Positions 52,771 through 61,095 of a stretch of DNA of 64,000 nucleotides are shown piece by piece (position 1 is the first letter of the stretch; each line of letters begins with the position of its first letter). The position numbers were made by a program, and so were the translations under genes. The notes beneath the pieces were generated by a model that saw only the letters and a list, made by a program, of their open reading frames with translations, searched no databases and had not been told where the DNA came from. This stretch comes from CAMLFJ01 sp035524955. GTDB taxonomy: Bacteria > Methylomirabilota > Methylomirabilia > Rokubacteriales > CSP1-6. Location of the stretch: positions 1 to 64,000 of the forward strand of contig DATLFG010000080.1 of the NCBI GenBank assembly GCA_035524955.1. The letters run 5' to 3'.

Positions 52771-54051
52771 CTACAGGGCCTTCCCCATCGCCCCCCGGCA
52801 CGCTTTCGCGGCCACCGCGAGATCCTCCTCCCCATGCGCCAGCGACACGAACGCGGCCTCGAACTGCGACGGCGCGAGAAACACGCCCCCTTCCCGCATC
52901 GCGTGGAAGTACCGGGCGTACCGCGCGACGTCCGCACGCTTGGCGGCGCCGTAGTCGGTGACGGGCTCGCCCGTGAAGAAGACGGTGAGCATCGAGCCGA
53001 CCCGATTGATCGTCACCGGCACTCCCGCCGCCCGGGCCGCCTCGGCGACGTCACGCTCCACGCGGGCGCCCAGGGACTCGAGCCGTTCGTAGACGCCCGG
53101 CCGCTCGAGGGCGCGGAGCGTGGCCAGGCCCGCGGCCACCGCGAGCGGATTGCCGGAGAGCGTGCCCGCCTGGTAGACGCCGCCGAGCGGCGAGACGCGC
53201 TCCATCACCGCGCGCGATCCGCCGTAGGCGCCGACCGGGAGCCCGCCGCCGATGATCTTGCCGAGGCACGTGAGATCCGGGCGCACCCCGTACAGCGCCT
53301 GGGCCCCGCCCCACCCCACCCGGAAGCCGGTAATGACCTCATCGAAGATCAGGAGGCTGCCGTGACGCGTGGTGAGCTCCCGCAGCCCCGCGAGGAAGCC
53401 GGGCGCGGGCGGCACCACACCCATGTTGCCCGCGACCGGCTCCACGATCACCGCCGCCACCTGATCCGGGTGCGCCTCGAGCTGACGCCGCACCGCCTCC
53501 AGGTCGTTGAACGGCACCGTGAGGGTCAGGGCGGCGAGAGCGGCCGGCACGCCCAGGCTGTCGGGTACCCCGAAGGTGGCGCCGCCCGAGCCGGCCTTGA
53601 CGAGGAGGCTGTCGCCGTGGCCGTGGTAGCAGCCCTCGAACTTGAGGATGACGTCGCGCCCGGTGGCGCCCCGGGCCACGCGCAACGCGCTCATGGCCGC
53701 CTCGGTGCCCGAGGAGACGAGCCGCACCATCTCCATGCTGGGCACCGCGCGGTGGATCAGCTCGGCCATCTCCACCTCGCCCGCGGTCGGGGCGCCGTAA
53801 CTGGTGCCCCGCCGGACCGCCTCGGTCACCGCCTCGACCACCGGGGCCGGCGCGTGTCCCAGGATCAGCGGACCCCATGAGCCCAGGAAGTCCACGTAGG
53901 ACCGGCCGTCCACGTCGACGAGCCGCGCGCCCGAGCCGCGCGCCACGAAGAAGGGCGTGCCGCCCACGCCGCGGAAGGCGCGGACCGGGCTGTTGACGCC
54001 ACCGGGCATCAGGCGCTGCGCGGCCTCGAAGAGGGCGTCGGAATCGGGCAC
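52771..54051 (-). CDS. hemL: Glutamate-1-semialdehyde 2,1-aminomutase
   Basis: A 426-aa PLP enzyme making 5-aminolevulinate from glutamate semialdehyde, the product of HemA. MPGGVNSPVRAFRGVGG near 15-31, SSGTEAAMSALRVARG, FEGCYHGHGDSLLVKAGSG, IFDEVITGFRVG and the PLP Lys in TCLGKIIGGGLPVGAYGG are all present. GTG at 54051, 8 nt after the M67 peptidase stop. Last gene of the long hem-cys series. Confidence 0.95.
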   Translation of the reverse strand: MPDSDALFEAAQRLMPGGVNSPVRAFRGVGGTPFFVARGSGARLVDVDGRSYVDFLGSWGPLILGHAPAPVVEAVTEAVRRGTSYGAPTAGEVEMAELIHRAVPSMEMVRLVSSGTEAAMSALRVARGATGRDVILKFEGCYHGHGDSLLVKAGSGGATFGVPDSLGVPAALAALTLTVPFNDLEAVRRQLEAHPDQVAAVIVEPVAGNMGVVPPAPGFLAGLRELTTRHGSLLIFDEVITGFRVGWGGAQALYGVRPDLTCLGKIIGGGLPVGAYGGSRAVMERVSPLGGVYQAGTLSGNPLAVAAGLATLRALERPGVYERLESLGARVERDVAEAARAAGVPVTINRVGSMLTVFFTGEPVTDYGAAKRADVARYARYFHAMREGGVFLAPSQFEAAFVSLAHGEEDLAVAAKACRGAMGKAL

Positions 54052-54059
54052 GGGATCGG

Positions 54060-54521
54060 TCAGGGCTTCGGGAGCTCGGTCGGGACGAAGTCGCGAGCGG
54101 AGGCATCCCACACGAAGGCGGCCGCGTCGGCGACGCGCCCCTCGAGCACCGAGATGACCACGTAAACCGCGTCCGGATAGGCGGGCTCGCCGTTGACGAG
54201 CGCGTTCTGCCGGTCGGTCGGCGAGAAGTACGCGCCGGTGTCCACGTGGGAGTGGTAGATGGTGGCGACCCGGTAACCCTGCGCTTCGCGCCGGCCGATG
54301 GCCAGCAGATCCTTGGGATCGATGAAGTAGGCGGTCCGCGAATCGCGCGGGTGCCGCGCGGGGTCCTGCGCGTGGAGCTCGTCCTGGATATTGCGACAGG
54401 GCATCAGGACCCGGTCGGGCGTGGGCGCGGAGCGGGCCAGCATCACCCCGCAGCATTCCGCGGGATACTCGGCCTCGGCCTGCGCGCGCACGCGGACGAG
54501 CTCCTCGGGGGTCAGGATCAT
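54060..54521 (-). CDS. M67-family JAMM metallopeptidase (Mec+/MPN domain)
   Basis: A 153-aa JAB1/MPN-domain zinc peptidase. The catalytic Glu is E22 (PAECCGVML), and the JAMM motif is complete: His90-x-His92-x7-Ser100-x2-Asp103 (YHSHVDTGAYFSPTD). In actinobacteria the homologue Mec+ cleaves cysteine from the CysO-cysteine adduct, and it sits beside cysO-cysM as here. It could equally trim the C-terminal tail of the adjacent sulfur carrier. ATG at 54521, 10 nt after the carrier stop; the longer frame to 54563 overlaps the carrier. Confidence 0.9.
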   Translation of the reverse strand: MILTPEELVRVRAQAEAEYPAECCGVMLARSAPTPDRVLMPCRNIQDELHAQDPARHPRDSRTAYFIDPKDLLAIGRREAQGYRVATIYHSHVDTGAYFSPTDRQNALVNGEPAYPDAVYVVISVLEGRVADAAAFVWDASARDFVPTELPKP

Positions 54522-54531
54522 CCCGCCGCGA

Positions 54532-54855
54532 TCACCCTCGTCCGCCGGGGCGGGCCGGCCCACCGCCCGCGAGGGCAGGCCCGCCGCCCGCCAGGGCAGG
54601 GATAATCGAGACCTCGTCTCCGTCCTGAAGCGCGGTCTCGAGCCCCTGCAGCGCCTCGATGGCCTCGTTGTTGACGTAGATGTTCACGTGGTGGTGCACC
54701 TCGCCCTGGTCGTTGCGCACCAGGCCCTTGAGGCCGCCGAATTGTCCCTCGAGCTCGTCGAGCAAGGCCTTCACGTCCGGCGCCTCGACCGCGATCCGGT
54801 CCGCGTTCCTGGTCGCGCGGCGGAACGGCGTCGGGATGTAAACCTGAACACTCAT
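54532..54855 (-). CDS. MoaD/ThiS-like sulfur carrier protein (CysO type) with C-terminal extension
   Basis: A 107-aa ubiquitin-fold sulfur carrier: VYIPTPFRRATRNADRIAV, LLDELEGQFGGLKGLV, HHHVNIYVNNEAI, DGDEVSIIPALAGG. The usual terminal Gly-Gly is at 90-91, but 16 residues follow, repeating a PALAGGG-like unit and ending PARPGGRG. A carrier works only with a free C-terminal Gly-Gly, so processing is expected, and a JAMM peptidase gene is directly downstream. Next to cysK/M this points to a CysO-type route to cysteine. It starts 10 nt after the cysK/M stop. Confidence 0.88.
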   Translation of the reverse strand: MSVQVYIPTPFRRATRNADRIAVEAPDVKALLDELEGQFGGLKGLVRNDQGEVHHHVNIYVNNEAIEALQGLETALQDGDEVSIIPALAGGGPALAGGGPARPGGRG

Positions 54856-54865
54856 GGCCGCTCTC

Positions 54866-55810
54866 CTAGAAGGTGACGCTCAGATAGCGCTCCCCAGTAT
54901 CGCACAGCACCGTGACGACCACCTGGTCGCCGGGCAGCGTCTCCGCGACCTGGCAGGCCGCGAACACGTTCGCCCCGGACGAGATGCCCACGAGCAGGCC
55001 CTCCTCGCGGGCGAGCCGCCGGGCCATGGTCGTCGCGTCCTCGTCGCGCACCGGGATGATGTCATCGAGCACCGCGCGATTCAGGATCCCCGGCACGAAC
55101 GAGGCGCCGATCCCCTGGATGCCGTGAGGTCGGAAGCGGCCGCCGGTCAGCACGGGCGAGCGCGCCGGCTCCACGCCGACCACGCGCACCCCGGGCAGGC
55201 GCTCCTTCAAGATCTCGCCCACCCCGGTCACGGTACCGCCGGTCCCGACCGCCGCGACGAAGACATCCAGGCGCTCGTCGGTGGCGTCCAGGATCTCCAG
55301 CGCGGTGGTGCGGCGATGCGCCTCGGGGTTCGCGGGATTCTCGAACTGCATCGGCATGAAGTACTCGGGATGCTCGCGGCAGATCTCCTGGGCCGCGAAG
55401 ACCGCGCCGGTCATGCCCTCGATGGCCGGGGTCAGGTGGATCTCGGCGCCGTAGCGGGCGAGCAGGCGCTGCCGCTCCGCGCTCATGTCGTCGGGCATCG
55501 TGAGGATGAGGCGATAGCCCCGCACCGCGCACACCATCGCGAGCCCGATGCCGGTATTGCCGCTGGTGGGCTCCACCAGCGTCGCGCCCGCCTTGAGGGC
55601 CCCGCGGCGTTCGGCGTCCTCGACCATGGCCAGCGCGATGCGGTCCTTGACGCTCCCGGCCGGATTGAGCGACTCGAGCTTCGCCAGCACGGTGGCGCCG
55701 CCCGGCTTCGGGATCCGGTTGAGACGCACCAGCGGCGTGCCGCCTACCAGCTCCAGCACCGAGCCCGCCATCTTCGGCCGCGGCGGCGCGGCCGCTCGCT
55801 TCGTCGTCAT
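54866..55810 (-). CDS. Cysteine synthase (CysK/CysM family)
   Basis: A 314-aa fold-type II PLP enzyme. The PLP Lys is K55 (NPAGSVKDRIA), the acceptor-substrate loop is EPTSGNTGIG near 79-88, and the phosphate-binding loop is GTGGTVTG. The C-terminus (VVVTVLCDTGERYLSVTF) matches cysteine synthases. It makes cysteine from O-acetylserine (or O-phosphoserine) and sulfide or a protein thiocarboxylate. Its neighbours, a CysO-like carrier and a JAMM peptidase, suggest the CysM-type thiocarboxylate route; sequence alone does not separate CysK from CysM. Confidence 0.92.
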   Translation of the reverse strand: MTTKRAAAPPRPKMAGSVLELVGGTPLVRLNRIPKPGGATVLAKLESLNPAGSVKDRIALAMVEDAERRGALKAGATLVEPTSGNTGIGLAMVCAVRGYRLILTMPDDMSAERQRLLARYGAEIHLTPAIEGMTGAVFAAQEICREHPEYFMPMQFENPANPEAHRRTTALEILDATDERLDVFVAAVGTGGTVTGVGEILKERLPGVRVVGVEPARSPVLTGGRFRPHGIQGIGASFVPGILNRAVLDDIIPVRDEDATTMARRLAREEGLLVGISSGANVFAACQVAETLPGDQVVVTVLCDTGERYLSVTF

Positions 55811-55843
55811 GATCCCGTCCCGGCACGCATGCGGTACCTTGTC

Positions 55844-56281
55844 TTAGATGTGGTACATCGGGCGCGTCGCGCGGCGCCGATCGAGGGCGCGCCGGCGCAG
55901 GTCGTCCAGCGTGGTGCGGTCCACCACGGACGCGACCGCTTCCGCGATCTCCTGCCACAGCTCGTGGAGCCCCGCCGCGTCCTCGCCGCGGCCGCCGTGG
56001 CGCGGCGCCGCGGGCCCGGTCGGCGGGCCGTCCACCGCCCGCAGGAGCGCGCCCACCGTGACCTGGTCCGCGGGCTGGCTCAACCGGTAGCCGCCCGCGG
56101 ACCCGCGCCGCGCGTAGAGGAACCCGGAGCGCTTGAGCTGGAGCAGGACCTGCTCGAGGTAGCGCTGCGGGATGCCCTGGCGGGCCGCGACGTCCTGGAT
56201 GGGCTGGAGATCCCGGCCGTCGTGCAGGGAGAGGTCCACCATCGCCTTGATGGCGTATTCTCCCTTCGCCGAGATCCTCAC
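55844..56281 (-). CDS. Rrf2-family regulator without cysteines (CymR-like)
   Basis: A 145-aa Rrf2 winged-helix protein: MRISAKGEYAIKAMVDLSLHD, QDVAARQGIPQRYLEQVLLQLKRSGFL, RRGSAGGYRLSQPADQVTV. It contains no Cys at all, so it cannot hold the Fe-S cluster of IscR or NsrR. That is the state of CymR, which senses cysteine status in complex with CysK, and the cysteine synthase gene lies 33 bp downstream. ATG at 56281 overlaps the hemB stop. Its C-terminal segment (GPPTGPAAPRHGGRGED) is low-complexity. Confidence 0.88.
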   Translation of the reverse strand: MRISAKGEYAIKAMVDLSLHDGRDLQPIQDVAARQGIPQRYLEQVLLQLKRSGFLYARRGSAGGYRLSQPADQVTVGALLRAVDGPPTGPAAPRHGGRGEDAAGLHELWQEIAEAVASVVDRTTLDDLRRRALDRRRATRPMYHI

Positions 56282-57261
56282 GCGCGGCCCTGCTCGATGA
56301 GCCGGGCCGCGTCCTTGGCGAAGTAGGTGATGATGATGTCGGCCCCGGCCCGCCGGATGCCGGTCAGCGCCTCCAGCACCGCGCGATCCTCGTCGAGCCA
56401 GCCGAGCTGACCGGCCGCCTTGAGCATCGCGTACTCGCCCGAGACCGAGTAGGCGGCCACCGGGAGCCCGAACTCACCCTTCACGCGGGCGATGACGTCG
56501 AGATAGGGCAGCGCCGGCTTCACCATCACGATGTCCGCGCCCTCGTCCACGTCGAGCGCGACCTCTCGCATCGCTTCCATCGCGTTGGCGGGGTCCATCT
56601 GGTAGGAGCGCCGGTCGCCGAACTGCGGGGTGGAATCCGCCGCCTCGCGGAAGGGGCCGTAGAACGCGGAGGCGTACTTGGCCGAGTAGGCCATGATCGG
56701 CGTCTCGGGGAAACCCGACTCGTCGAGCCCCTCCCGGATCGCGGCGACCCGGCCGTCCATCATGTCCGACGGCGCGATCAGGTCCGCGCCGGCCTCCGCG
56801 TGGGAGACCGCGGTGCGCGCGATCAGCTCGAGCGTGGGATCGTTCTTGATCCGGCCATCTTCCACGACCCCGCAGTGCCCGTGACTGGTGTACTCGCACA
56901 GGCACACGTCGGTGATCACGAGCAGGTCCGGGATCGTGTCCTTCACCGCGCGCACCGCCTGCTGGATGATCCCGTCCTCCGCGTAGGCCTCGCTGCCCCG
57001 CGGGTCCTTGTCGAGCGGGAGCCCGAACAGGAGCACCGCCGGGATGCCCATGGAGGCCGCGTCCTTGCACTCCTTGAGGAGCTCGTCGATGGAGAGGCGG
57101 TACTGCCCGGGCATGGAGCCGATGGGCTCGCGGACCCCGCGGCCGTGGACCGCCAACAGAGGATAGACGAAGTCGTCGATGCGCAGCGAGGTCTCGCGCA
57201 CCATGGACCGCAGCAGCGGTGACTCCCGAAGCCGGCGGGGACGGTAGACGGGGAACGGCAT
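56278..57261 (-). CDS. hemB: Delta-aminolevulinic acid dehydratase (porphobilinogen synthase)
   Basis: A 327-aa enzyme joining two aminolevulinates. The active-site zinc ligands are Cys120, Cys122 and Cys130 (DVCLCEYTSHGHC), so it is the zinc-dependent class. The Schiff-base lysines are Lys195 (YSAKYASAFYGPFRE) and Lys248 (MVKPALPYLD). Length is standard. It lies 3 bp after hemD and overlaps the Rrf2 gene. Confidence 0.96.
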   Translation of the reverse strand: MPFPVYRPRRLRESPLLRSMVRETSLRIDDFVYPLLAVHGRGVREPIGSMPGQYRLSIDELLKECKDAASMGIPAVLLFGLPLDKDPRGSEAYAEDGIIQQAVRAVKDTIPDLLVITDVCLCEYTSHGHCGVVEDGRIKNDPTLELIARTAVSHAEAGADLIAPSDMMDGRVAAIREGLDESGFPETPIMAYSAKYASAFYGPFREAADSTPQFGDRRSYQMDPANAMEAMREVALDVDEGADIVMVKPALPYLDVIARVKGEFGLPVAAYSVSGEYAMLKAAGQLGWLDEDRAVLEALTGIRRAGADIIITYFAKDAARLIEQGRA

Positions 57262-57264
57262 GCG

Positions 57265-58086
57265 CTAGCTCCTTGCGGGCTCGAAGTGGGCCACGATGGC
57301 GCGGGCCAGGGCCGGGATCGTGTAGTCCTGGGGAACGATCTGCGGGGCGAGCCCGCGGCCCTCCGCGGTGGCCCGCGTGATGGGGCCGATGCAGGCAACG
57401 ATGACGCCCCGGAGGAGCCGCGGCAGTTCGGCTCCCCCGAAGAGCGCGCAGAAGCTCCGGACGGTGGACGAGCTCGTGAACGTCACCACGTCCACCCGGC
57501 CCTCCGCGAGCGCCTCGCGCAGTCCCGCCGCGTGCTCGGTGGCGGGGCGCGTGCGGTAGACGGCCACCTCGGTGACGCGGGCCCCGTGCGCGGCCAGCTC
57601 ACGCACCAGCACATCGCGGGTCTCCGCCGCCCGGGGGAGCAGCACGCGGGCGCCCGACGCCACCAGGGGCCGCAGCCGATCGAGCAGGCTCTCGGCGACG
57701 TACTGCCCGGGCACCACCTCGGCGGTCAGTCCCCAGTCGCGCAGCGCCGCAGCCGTCGCGGGACCGATGGCCGCCAGGCGGGCCCGTTCGAGCCGCGCCC
57801 GGCCCTCTCCGGTGGCCTCGACCCGGCGGCGCACCATGGCCACACCGTTGACGCTCGTGAACACGACCCAGTCCTGCTCCTCACCGAGGGCCGCGTCGAG
57901 GGAGCCCCAGGAGTCCGGGGGCTCGATGGCGATGGTCGGCACCAGCATCACGCGGGCACCGGCTGCCTCGAGCAGCTCGGCGAACGCGCCGGCCTGCTCG
58001 CGCGTCCTTGTCACCACGACAACCCGACCGGACAGTGGTTTATCACCACTCGCCTCAGCCATCACTTGATCATCCGCGACTCGCAT
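57265..58086 (-). CDS. hemD: Uroporphyrinogen-III synthase
   Basis: A 273-aa two-domain protein with the low conservation usual for HemD. VVVTRTREQAGAFAELLEAAGA near 22-43, VVFTSVNGVAMV, AAIGPATAAAL, LLPRAAETRDVLVREL, VYRTRP, VVTFTSSSTVRSF and ACIGPITRATA mark the family. It closes and inverts ring D of hydroxymethylbilane. The start may be ATG at 58086 (17-nt overlap with hemC) or ATG at 58062. Confidence 0.9.
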   Translation of the reverse strand: MRVADDQVMAEASGDKPLSGRVVVVTRTREQAGAFAELLEAAGARVMLVPTIAIEPPDSWGSLDAALGEEQDWVVFTSVNGVAMVRRRVEATGEGRARLERARLAAIGPATAAALRDWGLTAEVVPGQYVAESLLDRLRPLVASGARVLLPRAAETRDVLVRELAAHGARVTEVAVYRTRPATEHAAGLREALAEGRVDVVTFTSSSTVRSFCALFGGAELPRLLRGVIVACIGPITRATAEGRGLAPQIVPQDYTIPALARAIVAHFEPARS

Positions 58087-58981
58087 CGAGAACTGCCTTC
58101 GCCCCCTTGGCCAAGAGCTCGTCCGCCAGCATCACGCCCAGCCGCTCCCCGGTCGCGCCGGGCCCCTCGATGGTGGCCCGCAGCATGGTGGCCCCATCCG
58201 GGCTCGACACCATGCCGGTCAGCAGCAGCGCGTCGCCGTCCAGGCGCGCGTGTGCGGCCACCGGGGTATGACACCCTGCCCCCAGCCGCGCCAGGAATGC
58301 TCGCTCCGCCAGGGCCGCGAGCCTGGTCCGAGTGTCGTCCACGCCGCGCAGAAGTTCAAGCAGTTCCCGGTCGGCTTGACGGGCTTCGATGGCCAGCACC
58401 CCCTGCCCCACCGCGGGCACGAACTCGGCCGGATCGAGCGGCGTGCGGTGCGGCGGGCGGAGCTCCAGCCGCTTGAGCCCCGCCGCGGCCATGATGAGGG
58501 CGTCGTACGCGCCCGCGCGGAGCTTCTCGAGCCGCGTCTCCACGTTGCCGCGGATCGGCTCGGTCCGGAGATCGGGGCGTCGGGAGAGGACCATCGCGCG
58601 GCGCCGCGGGCTCGACGTCCCCACCACCGCCCCTGGGGGCAGCGCGTCCCAGCCGCCGTCGCACCGCCCGAGCAGCACGTCGCCCGGGTCCTCGCGGAGC
58701 GGGAACGCGCCCAGGGTGAGGGCGTCCGGCAGCTCGGAGGGCATGTCCTTGAGACTGTGCACGCCCACATCGACCTGGCCGGCCAGCAGCGCCTCCTCGA
58801 TCTCCTTCACGAAGAGGGCCTTGCCGCCGAAGTCGGCGAGCGCGACCTGGGCGAGACGGTCCCCCGAGGTCCTGATCACCACGAGCTCGACCTCGGCGCC
58901 GCGGGCGCGCAGCGACGCCGCGACCCGCTCGCCTTGCACGACCGCGAGGCGACTGCCCCGCGTGCCGAGCCGAATCTTCAT
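58070..58981 (-). CDS. hemC: Hydroxymethylbilane synthase
   Basis: A 303-aa porphobilinogen deaminase. RLGTRGSRLAVVQ, VHSLKDMPSELP, GTSSPRR and RGNVETRLEKL are conserved, and Cys237 (LGAGCHTPVA) is the attachment site for the dipyrromethane cofactor. ATG at 58981 overlaps the hemA stop (ATGA). Confidence 0.96.
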   Translation of the reverse strand: MKIRLGTRGSRLAVVQGERVAASLRARGAEVELVVIRTSGDRLAQVALADFGGKALFVKEIEEALLAGQVDVGVHSLKDMPSELPDALTLGAFPLREDPGDVLLGRCDGGWDALPPGAVVGTSSPRRRAMVLSRRPDLRTEPIRGNVETRLEKLRAGAYDALIMAAAGLKRLELRPPHRTPLDPAEFVPAVGQGVLAIEARQADRELLELLRGVDDTRTRLAALAERAFLARLGAGCHTPVAAHARLDGDALLLTGMVSSPDGATMLRATIEGPGATGERLGVMLADELLAKGAKAVLDASRG

Positions 58982-60279
58982 TCGCGCGAGTCGGGCCGGG
59001 TGGGACCCCGCAGCCCGAACAGCTCGGAGATCATCTCGGTCCAGCGCCGGGCGTGGCCGGCGCGCGAGGAGTCCTTGAGCTTGACCATCGGCGCGTGCAG
59101 CATCTTGTTCACGATCGCCTGGCTCAGTGCCTCCATCACTCGACGCGTCTCCTCACCCGCGCCGGGCAGGCGCCCGAGCGCCCGCTCCAGCTCCGCGCGG
59201 CGGATGGCTTCGAGCTTCTCACGGAGCGACACGATCGTGGGCACCACCTCGAGCTGCTGGAGGCGTCCCGCGAACTTCACGACCTCTCTCTCGAGCAGGG
59301 CCTGGGCGCGCAGGGCCTCGCGCTGCCGCTCCTTGAGATTCGCCTCGACCACCGAGCGCAGGTCGTCGATGTCGTAGCAGAAGGCGTTCTCGACCTCGTT
59401 GACCGCGGGTTCCACGTTGCGCGGCACCGCGATGTCGATGAAGAAGAGGGGCCGCGTCCGGCGCTTCTCGAGCGCGGCCCGGACCTCGGCCGCGGTGACG
59501 ATGGGCTCGGGCGCGGCCGTCGAGGTCACCACGATGTCCACCAGGGCCAGGGACGCCGCGAGCTGGTCGAACGGGACCGCGGTACCGCCCAGTCCCCGGG
59601 CCAGCTCCTGGGCGCGGCCCCAGGTCCGGTTGGTCACGTAGACCGGGAGCGCACCGTGGTCCACCAGGTGGCGCGCGGCGAGCTCGCTCATCTCCCCCGC
59701 GCCGACCAGGAGCACGGCTCGGCCCTCGAGCCCGTCGAAGATCTTCCTCGCCAGCTCGACCGCCGCATAGGAGATCGATACGGCCAGCCGGCCGATCTCG
59801 GTCTCGGTGCGCACCCGCTTGGCCGCGCCGAACGCCTGGCTCATCAGGGCGTGGAGCACCGGCCCGGCGGTGCCCGCCGACCGGGCGAGCGCGAAGGCGT
59901 CCTTCACCTGGCCCAGGATCTGGGGCTCGCCCAGGACCATGGAGTCCAGGCTGGCCGTCACGCGGAAGGCGTGGAGCACCGCCTCGTCTCCGGTGACCGT
60001 GTAGACGAGCGGCTCGAGGTCGCGCCAGTGGAGACCGCGGTGGCTGCCCAGCCGTCCGAACGCGGCGCTGCGCGCCTCCCCGGGCACCGCGGCGACGCCA
60101 TACACCTCGACCCGGTTGCACGTGGAGATGATCATGACCTCGTCGAGCAGGCCACGGCCGGTGAGGTCCGCGAGGATCTCCCGGATCTTCTCCTCCTCGA
60201 GCGCGAGCTGCTCGCGCACCGCCACCGGCGCGGTCCGGTGACTCAGGCCCGCCACGAACAGGACGTTCCCCGGGGGCAT
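58978..60279 (-). CDS. hemA: Glutamyl-tRNA reductase
   Basis: A 433-aa NADPH-dependent enzyme for the first committed step of C5 haem synthesis. The nucleophile is Cys54 (ISTCNRVEVY), GLSHRTAPVAVRE is at 11-23, GEPQILGQVKDAF follows, the NADPH-binding motif is LVGAGEMSELAARHL, and the C-terminal dimerisation helices end near LRGPTRPD. It overlaps hemC; the hemX-like gene lies 9 bp upstream. Confidence 0.96.
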   Translation of the reverse strand: MPPGNVLFVAGLSHRTAPVAVREQLALEEEKIREILADLTGRGLLDEVMIISTCNRVEVYGVAAVPGEARSAAFGRLGSHRGLHWRDLEPLVYTVTGDEAVLHAFRVTASLDSMVLGEPQILGQVKDAFALARSAGTAGPVLHALMSQAFGAAKRVRTETEIGRLAVSISYAAVELARKIFDGLEGRAVLLVGAGEMSELAARHLVDHGALPVYVTNRTWGRAQELARGLGGTAVPFDQLAASLALVDIVVTSTAAPEPIVTAAEVRAALEKRRTRPLFFIDIAVPRNVEPAVNEVENAFCYDIDDLRSVVEANLKERQREALRAQALLEREVVKFAGRLQQLEVVPTIVSLREKLEAIRRAELERALGRLPGAGEETRRVMEALSQAIVNKMLHAPMVKLKDSSRAGHARRWTEMISELFGLRGPTRPDSRE

Positions 60280-60288
60280 GGCGATCCC

Positions 60289-61095
60289 TCAGGACCCGTG
60301 CCGGCCGTGGAGGAAGACCCCCGCGCTCAGCGTGACCAGCAGCACGCAGAAGCCGGCGATGGCGTAGTACGCGGCGCGCCGGCCGCCCCACTGGCCCATC
60401 ACCCGGCCGAGGAGGGTGGCGGCGTAGATCACCCACATCACCAGCGAGAAGAGCGCGAGGGGGTCGAACGTGAGCAGGCTCCCCCACGCGGCGGGAGCGG
60501 AGAGCACGCCCAGGACCAGCCCGACGGTGAGGAAGGGGAAGCCGATGGTGAGGGTCGCCGCCGTGAGCCGATCGAGCGTCTCGAGGGGGGGCAGGCGGCG
60601 GGAGAACGTGCCGGTCCGCTTGTGCTTGAGCTGCCGCTCGCGCACGAGATACATCAGCGCGATGCCGAAGTTCAGCACGAGGGCGGCCAGGCCCACCAGC
60701 ACCAGGGCCACGTGCACCATGATCCAGCCGCTCTTCACCGGCGTCTCCAGCACGATCGATCGCAGCCCGGTGGGCAGCCCCAGGCCGAGGGCCAGGATCA
60801 CCGGGAGCACGAAGGCGCTGAGCGGCCGGATCCGGTGGCGGCGTTCGATCCAGAGGTTGAGCAGGACCGCGGCCCAGATCACGAGCGAGATCACCTCCGG
60901 CATGGTCATGAACGGCAGGCGTCCGAGCTCGACGCCCCGGGTGATCACCGCCGCGGTATGGCAGATCCAGCCCGCCTGGGTCAGCAGCAGGGCGACCCAG
61001 GCGAGCTGGTCCCGCCGGCCGAGGAGGGAGCCGATCGCCGCCGCCGCGGCAAGGATGTAGGCGGTCAGGGCCACGTCGTAGAGCACCGCGTTCAC
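60289..61095 (-). CDS. HemX/CcsA-like membrane protein
   Basis: A 268-aa protein with about eight membrane helices of the cytochrome-c-assembly (CcsA/CcmC/HemX) superfamily. The tryptophan-rich haem-handling loop of CcsA (WGxYWxWDP) is reduced here to WGSLLTFDP, which fits HemX rather than a cytochrome c synthase. Histidines that could bind haem remain in GWICHTAAVI and WIMVHVALV. In Bacillus, HemX sits in hemAXCDBL and lowers HemA levels; here the order is hemX-hemA-hemC-hemD-hemB. GTG at 61095 overlaps the fdhE stop. Confidence 0.82.
   Translation of the reverse strand: MNAVLYDVALTAYILAAAAAIGSLLGRRDQLAWVALLLTQAGWICHTAAVITRGVELGRLPFMTMPEVISLVIWAAVLLNLWIERRHRIRPLSAFVLPVILALGLGLPTGLRSIVLETPVKSGWIMVHVALVLVGLAALVLNFGIALMYLVRERQLKHKRTGTFSRRLPPLETLDRLTAATLTIGFPFLTVGLVLGVLSAPAAWGSLLTFDPLALFSLVMWVIYAATLLGRVMGQWGGRRAAYYAIAGFCVLLVTLSAGVFLHGRHGS

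Noticed and set aside
54866..56281. Rrf2-cysK pair as an IscR-iscS Fe-S assembly locus
   Set aside because: The Rrf2 protein has no cysteines, and no iscS, iscU or sufB-like gene is present.
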